17,263 nucleotides of DNA, from positions 1 through 17,263 of the forward strand of contig DQTK01000115.1 of NCBI GenBank assembly GCA_015662815.1. The letters are read 5' to 3'. A program made the translations under genes and the position numbers. How positions within the stretch are numbered: position 1 is the stretch's first letter; each line of letters opens with the position of its first letter. Shown in pieces: positions 7,087 through 14,035 of this stretch. The notes beneath the pieces are model-generated. The model did not search any database, was not told where the DNA came from, and worked only from the letters and a program-made list of their open reading frames with translations. Source of the stretch: Aquifex aeolicus (lineage in GTDB: Bacteria; Aquificota; Aquificia; Aquificales; Aquificaceae).

Positions 7087-8135
7087 AGGAAATTCTAAAG
7101 GAACTTATAGCTATACCGAGTGTCTCTGGAAAAGAGAAAGAGATACTTGAATACTTAGAAAAGAAATTGGTAAAGTTGGGTTTTAATTTAAAAAGGCAAG
7201 AAATCGAAAAAAATAGATACAATCTGGTTTACGATAACGGTTCCGAGTTTTTAATATCAGTTCACGTCGATACAGTCCCTCCGATGGATTTTAAAAAAGC
7301 TTTTGAAGCCCAAGAGAAAAACGGAAGGATTTACGGAAGGGGGGCAAGTGATGTGAAGGGAGCCATTGCGAGTTTGATTACTGCAATAGAGTGGTTTAAG
7401 ACAGATTTTCCGGAAGAAGATTTACCTGTATCTCTGGCTTTTGTCGTAGATGAAGAGCAAAACAGTGCCCTTGGTTCCGAAAGATTACCTCAGTTTTTGG
7501 AAGGTAAGAAAAAGTGCTTAGTCCTTGAACCCACCTATGGACTTTTATGTACAAAGCAATACGGAGCTATTGAGTTTTCTATAAAGATAACTTGTAAATC
7601 GGCCCACGGTGCTGAATTTGAAAGGGTTGAGAATCCGGTTAAAGTTTTCATAAAGATATTGAAAGCTATCGAAGGAAATCTGAGAAGAAAAGTAAACGTA
7701 ATAATGGTAAAAAGCGGTTCAAAAGTGTACGCCGTTCCGAAGAAATGCGAAGCGTTGCTTGAATTTAAGGTCTTTGAGGGAGAAAAAACGGAAGAACTTA
7801 TAGAAAGATTGGAAGATATCGTTAAATCGATCAATACCTGTTGCGCTGTTGAGATAAATATTGAAGATGTCGAAGAATTTCAGGTTTTTAACACTGACGG
7901 GCTGCTCCCGCTTCTGAAAAAAGTCCTTGAAAGGGTGAGCGGTGAAGCAAAGGAAGGAATAATGCCTTCCTGGACAGATGCGAGTAATTACACCAAAGCA
8001 GGATATCACTGTGTAGTTTTTGGGTACGGTAGCCTTCTGGACAGTCACACTAATAGAGAAAGCATTTCCGTAGAAGAACTGGAAAAGTTTACTAAATTCT
8101 TCTACGAATTCTTTAAAGAGTTAAGAAGCCTTTAG
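7065..8135 (+). CDS. M20-family zinc metallopeptidase / N-acyl-amino-acid deacylase
   Basis: A 356-residue enzyme of the M20 family (DapE, ArgE, LysK, aminoacylase-1, carboxypeptidase G2), which hydrolyses N-acyl or peptide bonds with two zinc ions. The metal-site set is complete: His67 in VHVDTVPP, Asp96 in RGASDVKGA, catalytic Glu130 and ligand Glu131 in VVDEEQNSALGS, Glu155 in LEPTYG, and His328 in LDSHTNRES near the C-terminus. His181 in KSAHGAEF belongs to the dimerisation/substrate domain. I chose the ATG at 7065: the upstream in-frame TTG at 7032 adds a hydrophobic non-homologous stretch. Substrate cannot be fixed from motifs; a biosynthetic deacylase (lysine or arginine pathway) is plausible. 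The last 15 bases overlap the oppositely oriented endonuclease V gene. Confidence 0.88.
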   Translation: MVPTDTVKEILKELIAIPSVSGKEKEILEYLEKKLVKLGFNLKRQEIEKNRYNLVYDNGSEFLISVHVDTVPPMDFKKAFEAQEKNGRIYGRGASDVKGAIASLITAIEWFKTDFPEEDLPVSLAFVVDEEQNSALGSERLPQFLEGKKKCLVLEPTYGLLCTKQYGAIEFSIKITCKSAHGAEFERVENPVKVFIKILKAIEGNLRRKVNVIMVKSGSKVYAVPKKCEALLEFKVFEGEKTEELIERLEDIVKSINTCCAVEINIEDVEEFQVFNTDGLLPLLKKVLERVSGEAKEGIMPSWTDASNYTKAGYHCVVFGYGSLLDSHTNRESISVEELEKFTKFFYEFFKELRSL

Positions 8136-8804
8136 TTTTTTCCTTCGCACCAATTGAAGAAAATTATGGGCAAGACGTGTAGGCTCAGGAATCCTGTATT
8201 TAGAAGTTTTCAAAACTAACTCTATAGCTGTTTTCAAACTAATTCTGTGTCCGACGGAAATGTATACAGGTGCGGTCTTTTCCTTTGTTCTTACCATAGC
8301 ACCAACAATTTTCCCTTTATACCTCAGGTATGTATAACTTCCCCTCTCAGATGAAGGGTCTTTTGCATAACCGAAAAGTCTGTTCTTTGCTACTCCTACG
8401 CTAACTTCTCCCGTTTCCACTCCAAAATGGGAGGCTATACCACACCCTCTCGGATGGGCAAGTCCTTGACCGTCGATAAAGTAAACATCAGGTTTCACCT
8501 TTGCCGTTTCGTAAAGTTTTAGAAGCAAAGGCAATTCTCTGAATGCCAGAAAAGTAGGTATATAGGGAAAGTCTACTATATCTTCAACCACATGTTTGTA
8601 TATAGGCTTTAAGGTTTTTAATTCTATTACTACTAAACTTGCCCAAGCTCTCGTAGGGTTATCGTTTAGCTTTTCAAAAGTTAAATCCATTCCCCCTATT
8701 GTTTCCACATTTTCAAAGTCATCTCTTGCTACTACTTTCTTTGCACACTCAAACTGTACTTTCCTGAGTCTTTCAAGTAGCTGGGAGCTTATTTCCTTGC
8801 TAAT
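8121..8804 (-). CDS. nfi: Endonuclease V (deoxyinosine 3' endonuclease), probable AUU start
   Basis: Endonuclease V nicks DNA at the second phosphodiester 3' to hypoxanthine, starting repair of deaminated adenine, a frequent lesion at high temperature. With the start I propose (ATT at 8804-8802) it has 227 residues, the normal length. Active-site residues fall at Asp40 (GGMDLTF), Glu90 (LAFRELP), Asp111 and His117 (IDGQGLAHPRGCGIASH), almost the numbering of T. maritima EndoV (Asp43, Glu89, Asp110, His116). PYIP, VGVAKNRL, GHRI and IPEPTRLAH are also present. The conserved N-terminal helix (LRKVQFECAKKVVARDDF) lies upstream of the first conventional start, GTG at 8708. The frame upstream holds no ATG, GTG or TTG before a stop, but GGAGGGG precedes the ATT by five bases. 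It overlaps the trpG end by 16 bases. Confidence 0.93.
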   Translation of the reverse strand: MSKEISSQLLERLRKVQFECAKKVVARDDFENVETIGGMDLTFEKLNDNPTRAWASLVVIELKTLKPIYKHVVEDIVDFPYIPTFLAFRELPLLLKLYETAKVKPDVYFIDGQGLAHPRGCGIASHFGVETGEVSVGVAKNRLFGYAKDPSSERGSYTYLRYKGKIVGAMVRTKEKTAPVYISVGHRISLKTAIELVLKTSKYRIPEPTRLAHNFLQLVRRKKLKAS

Positions 8805-9382
8805 TTTATCCCCTCCGCAATTTCGAGGAAATTTTTAAGGACATCCATACCGTACTGGGAGAGGATAGACTCGGGATGAAATTGAACACCGAAAACCGGA
8901 TACTTCATATGCTGAATTCCCATAATCTCTCCATCATCCGACTCAGCGGTAATTTTCAGCTCCTGTGGAAGGGTTCCCTTATCTATTGCAAGGGAATGGT
9001 ATCTAACTGCGGTAAAGGGCGAAGGAATGTTTTTAAAAACTCCCTCACCGTTATGGAAAATTTGGGAAGTTTTGCCGTGCATAAGCCTTTTAGCATTTAC
9101 TATTTTTCCGCCGAAAGCGTATCCTATGGATTGGTGTCCCAAGCATACCCCGAGTATAGGGTAATCTTTATAATAACTCTTTATTAAGGGAACGGATATC
9201 CCAGCTTCCTTAGGTGTGCAAGGTCCGGGGGAAATTACTATAGCATCTGGGTCTATAGTTTTTACCTCTTGAAGCTCTATCTCATCATTTCTCTTGACTA
9301 TTACCTCAGCTCCGAGGAAACCGAGGTATTGAACCAGGTTGTAAGTAAAGCTGTCGTAGTTGTCTATCATCAATATTTTCAT
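8789..9382 (-). CDS. trpG: Anthranilate / aminodeoxychorismate synthase, glutamine amidotransferase subunit
   Basis: A 197-residue class-I glutamine amidotransferase of the TrpG/PabA type. It releases ammonia from glutamine for the chorismate-using partner (TrpE or PabB) in tryptophan or folate synthesis. The N-terminal MIDNYDSFTYNLVQYL is diagnostic. The oxyanion loop ISPGPCTPKEAG is present, and the catalytic triad is Cys80 (GVCLGHQ), His169 and Glu171 (QFHPES). MHGKTSQIFHNGEGVF and RYHSLAI are further TrpG/PabA hallmarks. Sequence alone does not separate TrpG from PabA; in many bacteria one protein serves both. No trpE or pabB is adjacent: it lies 14 bases after nuoCD and overlaps the endonuclease V start, so it belongs to a mixed-function operon. 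Confidence 0.93.
   Translation of the reverse strand: MKILMIDNYDSFTYNLVQYLGFLGAEVIVKRNDEIELQEVKTIDPDAIVISPGPCTPKEAGISVPLIKSYYKDYPILGVCLGHQSIGYAFGGKIVNAKRLMHGKTSQIFHNGEGVFKNIPSPFTAVRYHSLAIDKGTLPQELKITAESDDGEIMGIQHMKYPVFGVQFHPESILSQYGMDVLKNFLEIAEGIKLARK
8810..8816 (-). promoter_or_regulatory. Ribosome binding site that decides the endonuclease V start
   Basis: GGAGGGG, read on the minus strand inside the last codons of trpG, is the strongest Shine-Dalgarno near the endonuclease V 5' end. It is five bases from an in-frame ATT and about 100 bases from the first GTG, so it fits only the longer protein with the conserved N-terminal helix. It also implies translational coupling to trpG. Confidence 0.65.
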
Positions 9383-9396
9383 CTTTTATAAACTTA

Positions 9397-11178
9397 TTAC
9401 CTATCCGTTTCCCCAACAACCGGGTCTATACTTGCCAAAATTGTAACTGCATCCGCTACAAATCTATCTTTCATTAGGTGTGGATATATACATAAGTTAT
9501 AATAAGAGGGGGGTCTTATCTTTACCCTGTAAGGTGTTATAGCTCCATTTGAGAAAACGTAAAATCCCAGCTCTCCCCGTGGGTTCTCTCCGGAGGAGTA
9601 TATTTCCCCTACAGGAGCTTTCAAACCTATACCGTCTAATGAAAGCTTTAACTTCTTTCCTTCACCTTCGTAGAAGAACGGTTCGTCTTTAGACATTTTT
9701 TCCAGTTTTGCTACACACTGCTCAATTATCCTTACGCTTTGTTTCATCTCTTCTATACGAACCAAATATCTATCGTAACAATCACCTACTTCCCCTATTG
9801 GAACATCAAATTCTACCTCATCGTAAGCATCGTATGGCTCAAACTTTCTTATATCATAGGGAATACCTGAACCCCTTATAACCGGTCCGGTAACGCCGTG
9901 GTAAAAGGCATCTTCTTTGGTAATCACTCCCACATCTTTATTTCTCCTAAGCCATATTCTGTTCCTTGTAAGAATAGTTTCCCAATCTTTTAGTTCTTCA
10001 GGGAATTTTTTAATGAATGCCTTTATAACCTCTAAAGCTCCTTCCGGAAGGTCCATTCTGACTCCTCCTATTCTGGGATAGGAAATAGTTAGCCTTGCAC
10101 CTGTGATACCTTCTATTATGTCCATTATCTTTTCCCTTTCTTTAAAAGCGTAAAGGAATATGGTGAGAGCTCCCAAGTCGAGGGCATAGGTTCCCAGCCA
10201 CAGCAGATGTGAGTTGATTCTTTGGAGTTCCGACATCATTGTTCTTATATATTTAGCCTTCGGAGGAACTTTATCGTGAATTCCAAGCAATCTCTCTATC
10301 GTAACTACCCAAGCCTGGTTAGAACAGAGGGCGGAAAGATAATCCATTCTATCCGTATAAACAAGGAATTGATTGTACATCTCATGCTCCGCGAGTTTTT
10401 CTACTCCCCTGTGGAGTTGCCCGAGAATTACATCAGTTTGGACTACTCTTTCACCTTCAAGGTCAAATAAGAACCACATAGTCCCGTGAGTTCCGGGATG
10501 GAGTGGACCCCAATTAAGAACTATTTGGGCCCTCTTCTTCAGTCTTTTCTTTTCGGTGACCTCTAAATCCTCCAGTGTTGGCACACGGGTGTGCATCCTA
10601 TCGTAATTCATGGTCCCTTCGAGGTTATCTCCGAAAATAACCTCATTCAGAGACGGGAGTTCCTGTTCGGGTATGCCTTCAAGAGGGAAGTCTTTTCTCA
10701 GCGGAAAGTACGGGTAGGTATCCCACATAAAAGCGCGAACTAAATTTTCATGTCCTTCATACTCTATGCCGAACATATCGTAACATTCTCTTTCTGCCCA
10801 TTTACCCGCAAACCAGAGTTTTTCTATGGATGGCAGTTTTCCATCTGTTCTCGTTTTTACGATTATCTTCTTCTTTTCATCTACATTGTATAATATGTAA
10901 AATGCTTGGAATCTAGAGGTTTTATCTTCGGGAAAAGCTATAAGGTTTTCCTTAACAACTCTGCTCCATTCCTTTTCCTTCTCAAGCAAATCCTTCAGGT
11001 CAACGACAGAGTGGTCTAGAAAAAGTTTAAAGTTCTTCTGTTCCTTTAGGTATTTAAGTAAATCTATTAATATTTCCTTTGGAACATGTAGGCTTGTTGA
11101 ATTTGTCCCTTCAACTATTTGAACTTCGGGGAATCTGTGCTTGACATCCTGTAGGTCACTCTCCTTAGCCCAAGGCAT
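9397..11178 (-). CDS. nuoCD: NADH-quinone oxidoreductase, fused NuoC-NuoD subunit
   Basis: A natural fusion of two peripheral-arm subunits of respiratory complex I, 593 residues. Residues 1 to about 170 are NuoC-like (30 kDa), with WAERECYDMFGIEYEGH and the terminal PLRKDFPLEG signature. After a linker of about 50 residues, the NuoD (49 kDa) part begins with LNWGPLHPGTHGTMWF (about 221-236), followed by LGQLHRGVEKLAE, YTDRMDYLSALCSNQAW and SELQRINSHLLWLG, and ends with DPVVGETDR. These subunits form the quinone site near cluster N2. I chose the ATG at 11178 because GGAGGAGGAG precedes it; an upstream in-frame TTG would translate that ribosome site into GGG. No other nuo gene is in the window. 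The gene lies 84 bases after radA, the widest gap in its run. Confidence 0.96.
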   Translation of the reverse strand: MPWAKESDLQDVKHRFPEVQIVEGTNSTSLHVPKEILIDLLKYLKEQKNFKLFLDHSVVDLKDLLEKEKEWSRVVKENLIAFPEDKTSRFQAFYILYNVDEKKKIIVKTRTDGKLPSIEKLWFAGKWAERECYDMFGIEYEGHENLVRAFMWDTYPYFPLRKDFPLEGIPEQELPSLNEVIFGDNLEGTMNYDRMHTRVPTLEDLEVTEKKRLKKRAQIVLNWGPLHPGTHGTMWFLFDLEGERVVQTDVILGQLHRGVEKLAEHEMYNQFLVYTDRMDYLSALCSNQAWVVTIERLLGIHDKVPPKAKYIRTMMSELQRINSHLLWLGTYALDLGALTIFLYAFKEREKIMDIIEGITGARLTISYPRIGGVRMDLPEGALEVIKAFIKKFPEELKDWETILTRNRIWLRRNKDVGVITKEDAFYHGVTGPVIRGSGIPYDIRKFEPYDAYDEVEFDVPIGEVGDCYDRYLVRIEEMKQSVRIIEQCVAKLEKMSKDEPFFYEGEGKKLKLSLDGIGLKAPVGEIYSSGENPRGELGFYVFSNGAITPYRVKIRPPSYYNLCIYPHLMKDRFVADAVTILASIDPVVGETDR

Positions 11179-11180
11179 AT

Positions 11181-11190
11181 CTCCTCCTCC
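11181..11190 (-). promoter_or_regulatory. Ribosome binding site of nuoCD
   Basis: GGAGGAGGAG on the minus strand is a triple-register Shine-Dalgarno ending two bases before ATG 11178; its upstream GGAGGA is at normal spacing. It fixes the nuoCD start and rejects the longer frame that reads through it. Confidence 0.7.
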
Positions 11191-11210
11191 AGAAGAGAAA
11201 AAGTCTTCTA

Positions 11211-11222
11211 TTAATATAGCAT
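11211..11222 (-). other. Three-codon mini-ORF upstream of nuoCD
   Basis: In the radA-nuoCD spacer an ATG at 11222 reads Met-Leu-Tyr-stop. It is preceded at good distance by AAGGAGAGAGG, itself a strong Shine-Dalgarno, and ends about 32 bases before the nuoCD start. It could be a minimal leader peptide that lets ribosomes stall or reload before nuoCD, or just a chance ATG near a purine-rich stretch. No attenuator hairpin is obvious. Confidence 0.25.
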
Positions 11223-11262
11223 TAGCCTCTCTCCTTTTAGATAACAATTGTTTATTTATGTA

Positions 11263-12603
11263 TTAAAAAAGGAATTCTATAGCTTCACTTATATGGGAAA
11301 CAGGTAGCACTTCCATACCTTCAATCTCTAAGTCAAGATTTTTAGGAATTAAAGCCTTTCTAAAACCAAACCTTCTCGCCTCTTTAAGTCTTAAATCTCC
11401 AAAGTGAACAGCCCTGATTTCTCCGGAAAGACCTACCTCACCGAATATCACGGTATCTTGAGGGATTTCTTTTTCCTTTTTTGAGGAAACAACAGCCATG
11501 GCAACGGCTAAATCAACAGAGGGTTCTTTGACGGTCATCCCTCCCGCAACGTTTACGAAAACGTCTTGGTCCCTTGTGAAAATTTTAGCTTCCTTTTCCA
11601 AAACCGCTAAAATAAGGGCAAGTCTGTTCGGGTCAAAACCCTGCGTTTTCCTTTGCGGAGTAGTGTAAAGAGCTGGTATAACAAGAGCTTGAATCTCTAA
11701 AAGAACCGGTTTGCTTCCCTCGGTATGGGGAAATACTACGCTTCCCGGAGCTTTTGCTTTTTCACTTATGAAGAAAGCTGAAGGCTCCGCTACCTCTTCA
11801 AGACCTCTATCGGTCATTCTAAAAACTGCTATTTCCCCTGTAGAGCCGAAACGATTTTTTATTACCTTCACAATTCTATAAAAGTTGAATCTTTCACCTT
11901 CAAACTGAATTACCGTATCAACTATATGCTCCAAAACTTTTGGACCTGCAATGCTACCTTCTTTCGTTATCTGTCCTACAATAAAAGCGGGTATATTCCT
12001 TTCCTTACAGTATTCTGTAATCCTGTAGGTAACCTCCCTTACCTGACTTACCGAACCTGCAGAGCTTTCTAACTTCTCGGAGAAAGTAGTTTGAACAGAG
12101 TCAAGGACTAAAAGACTTGGATTTTCTTGTTCAAGTACCTTTAAAATCCTCTCCAAGCTTATTTCAGGATAAATTAGCAGATTGGGATTGTTTATATTGA
12201 GTCTTTTAGCCCTCAAAGCTATCTGACTTCCCGATTCTTCTCCAGATACGTAAAGAACTTTTTTATCCCTTGCATACCTGTCGGATACTTGAAGGAGTAG
12301 AGTTGATTTACCGATTCCCGGTTCTCCTGCTATCAGGACTACTTGACCTTTTACCAATCCACCTCCCAGGGCATTGTCAAGGTTTGAATATCCGGTACTT
12401 TCCCTTATTAATTTTTCGTTTTCCCAAGACGAGACAGGGAGAACCTTAGGGTCCTCCCTCCTTATAAGGGAAAAGGACTCCTCCGAAAAGTCTCTTTCTT
12501 CCACTAAAGTGTTCCATTCCCCGCATGAAGGACATCTGCCCAGCCATTTTACAGACTTATAACCGCATTCCTGACATACGAAGACAGTTCTAGTTTTTCC
12601 CAT
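11263..12603 (-). CDS. radA: DNA repair protein RadA (Sms)
   Basis: RadA is a RecA-like DnaB-type helicase that promotes branch migration and processing of recombination intermediates. The 446-residue protein has the complete three-part layout. The N-terminal C4 zinc motif is CQECGYKSVKWLGRCPSCGEW (Cys10, 13, 24, 27 counted from the chosen ATG). The RecA-like ATPase core has Walker A GEPGIGKST near residue 93 and a LLVLDSVQT Walker B strand, followed by the RadA-specific KNRFGSTGEIAVF motif. A C-terminal Lon-like domain includes FGEVGLSGEIRAV. I start at the ATG 12603; a TTG directly before it adds one residue. The start is eight bases after the sdhB stop, with no clear Shine-Dalgarno, suggesting coupled translation. 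Confidence 0.97.
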   Translation of the reverse strand: MGKTRTVFVCQECGYKSVKWLGRCPSCGEWNTLVEERDFSEESFSLIRREDPKVLPVSSWENEKLIRESTGYSNLDNALGGGLVKGQVVLIAGEPGIGKSTLLLQVSDRYARDKKVLYVSGEESGSQIALRAKRLNINNPNLLIYPEISLERILKVLEQENPSLLVLDSVQTTFSEKLESSAGSVSQVREVTYRITEYCKERNIPAFIVGQITKEGSIAGPKVLEHIVDTVIQFEGERFNFYRIVKVIKNRFGSTGEIAVFRMTDRGLEEVAEPSAFFISEKAKAPGSVVFPHTEGSKPVLLEIQALVIPALYTTPQRKTQGFDPNRLALILAVLEKEAKIFTRDQDVFVNVAGGMTVKEPSVDLAVAMAVVSSKKEKEIPQDTVIFGEVGLSGEIRAVHFGDLRLKEARRFGFRKALIPKNLDLEIEGMEVLPVSHISEAIEFLF

Positions 12604-12611
12604 CAAAGGGA

Positions 12612-13295
12612 TTAAGATACTTCACTTTTAACCAGCATCAACTCTCTTATAAGTGTTGCCGGCTCGACGTCTTTCGGACATACGTTATTACACTTATTAC
12701 AAGAAAGACAGTGGTATAGGTTTCCTTCAAGGGCTTCTTTAATCCTTAACTCCTTATTTGAGTCTCTCGGGTCTTCTAAGAATCTGTAGATTTTCGCAAA
12801 AAACAGGGGGCCGGCGTAATCCTCTTCAAGAACTTGAGGGCAGTAGGATTGACATGCGGAGCAAAGGATACAGTCAGCACCTTTCTCTATTTTTTTATTT
12901 ACCTCGGGAGGAATCCTTACTTCACCGCTGTATCCTTTTATCCACGTCCTGAACTTTTTCATACGATTAATTACTTCTTCATTGTCAACCACTAGGTCTC
13001 TTACTATATCAAACTTGTCCAGCGGCTCAACTACTACCGTTCTTCCGCTAAGAATATAAGGTAGCGTTTGTTCTTTACAGGCAAGCTTCGGAAATCCGTC
13101 TATAAAAACTGTACACGTTCCGCATATCCCGGCTCTGCAGAAAGCCCTAAAAGAAAAGGAAGGGTCGATTTCCTCCTTTATCTTTTGAAAAGCTCTCAGA
13201 AAGGTCATCCCTTCTTCGTATGGAACTTCAAAGTAATCGTACTTCCTTTCCTTCTTTTCAGGATTGTATCTGAAAATCTTCAACTTCAAATGCAT
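12612..13295 (-). CDS. sdhB: Succinate dehydrogenase / fumarate reductase iron-sulfur subunit with extra cluster cysteine
   Basis: The electron-transfer subunit of succinate:quinone or fumarate reductase, 227 residues. It links the flavoprotein to the membrane part; in a reductive-TCA organism it probably acts as a fumarate reductase. The N-terminal [2Fe-2S] site is Cys53, 58, 61 (CRAGICGTC) and Cys73 (PKLAC). The C-terminal ferredoxin domain has DCILCSACQSYCPQ (Cys142, 145, 148, 152) and HCLSCNKCNNVCPK (Cys196, 199, 202, 206). Classical SdhB/FrdB has a non-cysteine residue at position 199 (Val207 in E. coli FrdB) and holds [3Fe-4S] there; Cys199 predicts a second [4Fe-4S], as in type-E (SdhE-linked) enzymes. 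No flavoprotein or membrane-subunit gene is adjacent. It begins two bases after the nitrilase-family stop and lacks a clear Shine-Dalgarno. Confidence 0.92.
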   Translation of the reverse strand: MHLKLKIFRYNPEKKERKYDYFEVPYEEGMTFLRAFQKIKEEIDPSFSFRAFCRAGICGTCTVFIDGFPKLACKEQTLPYILSGRTVVVEPLDKFDIVRDLVVDNEEVINRMKKFRTWIKGYSGEVRIPPEVNKKIEKGADCILCSACQSYCPQVLEEDYAGPLFFAKIYRFLEDPRDSNKELRIKEALEGNLYHCLSCNKCNNVCPKDVEPATLIRELMLVKSEVS

Positions 13296-13297
13296 AT

Positions 13298-14032
13298 TTA
13301 AATTTTAATAGGTAGTGTTTTTCTCACCTCCATCAAATAATCCTTGTCATATTCAGCAGAAAGAATCACATCTCCTTTCTCAGAAAAGGCTAATGTTTCT
13401 CCCCAAGGAGAATAAATACTAGAATAGCCTGCAAAACGCGTACCTAGATACTCTCCCCAAGTATTCGATGCAACCAGATAAGCCTGTAATTCTATTGCCC
13501 TTGATTTTGTAAGAGCCATAAAGTGGTCTTTCCTTTTAAATCCCCATTGAGCCGGAACAAGAACTATATCCGGTTTATTCTTTTGAAGTTCGAGTATCAA
13601 ATCGGTAAACCTTATCTCAAAGCAAATCAGAATTCCTACTTTTCCAAATTTTGTTTCAAAAACCTCATTTTTATCATCCGGAATGAAGTATTTATCTTCA
13701 TCAAATAAACTAAATAGTTTTATCTTCCCCCTTTTCCCCAGCAATTTACCATCTTCAATTAGAAATGCTACATTCATTATACCTTTACTGGTCCTTTCCG
13801 GAAGGGTTCCACAGATAACTAAACTCTTTTCTCTTGAAATTTTCATCAATTCTTTCAATATATTCGGAGTTAAATCCGCAAAGAGAGTTAAATTATCGTA
13901 ATCGAAACCGGAGTACCACATTTCGGGCAAAAGTACTAACGAACTGTTTTCTACCTTTTCAAGGAAGTTTTTAACTTTTTCTATATTCGTTTTTGGATTC
14001 TCCAGTTTAAACTGTACAGAATATAGCTTCAT
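13298..14032 (-). CDS. Carbon-nitrogen hydrolase (nitrilase superfamily, omega-amidase-like)
   Basis: A 244-residue cytoplasmic enzyme of the nitrilase superfamily, which hydrolyses amides or nitriles through a Glu-Lys-Cys triad. Visible catalytic residues are Glu37 in LVLLPEMWYSGF, Lys103 in RGKIKLF, and Cys137 in GILICFEIRFTDL. The substrate-pocket segment PAQWGFKRKDHFMALTKSRAIELQAYLVASNTWG is well conserved in the YafV/omega-amidase and NIT branches. The usual second residue of the Lys motif (K-x-H-L-F) is Lys here instead of His. Substrate cannot be decided: alpha-ketoglutaramate, deaminated glutathione and other small amides are candidates. It starts three bases after the flavoprotein gene and runs into sdhB with a two-base gap. 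Confidence 0.87.
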   Translation of the reverse strand: MKLYSVQFKLENPKTNIEKVKNFLEKVENSSLVLLPEMWYSGFDYDNLTLFADLTPNILKELMKISREKSLVICGTLPERTSKGIMNVAFLIEDGKLLGKRGKIKLFSLFDEDKYFIPDDKNEVFETKFGKVGILICFEIRFTDLILELQKNKPDIVLVPAQWGFKRKDHFMALTKSRAIELQAYLVASNTWGEYLGTRFAGYSSIYSPWGETLAFSEKGDVILSAEYDKDYLMEVRKTLPIKI

Positions 14033-14035
14033 AAT

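Noticed and set aside
8596..9187. Plus-strand open frames opposite trpG and endonuclease V
   Set aside because: They have no recognisable motif or ribosome site and lie antisense to genes with full catalytic motifs.
11179..11247. N-terminal extension of nuoCD from a TTG start
   Set aside because: The extension translates the Shine-Dalgarno into Gly-Gly-Gly and shows no homology; ATG 11178 is far better placed.
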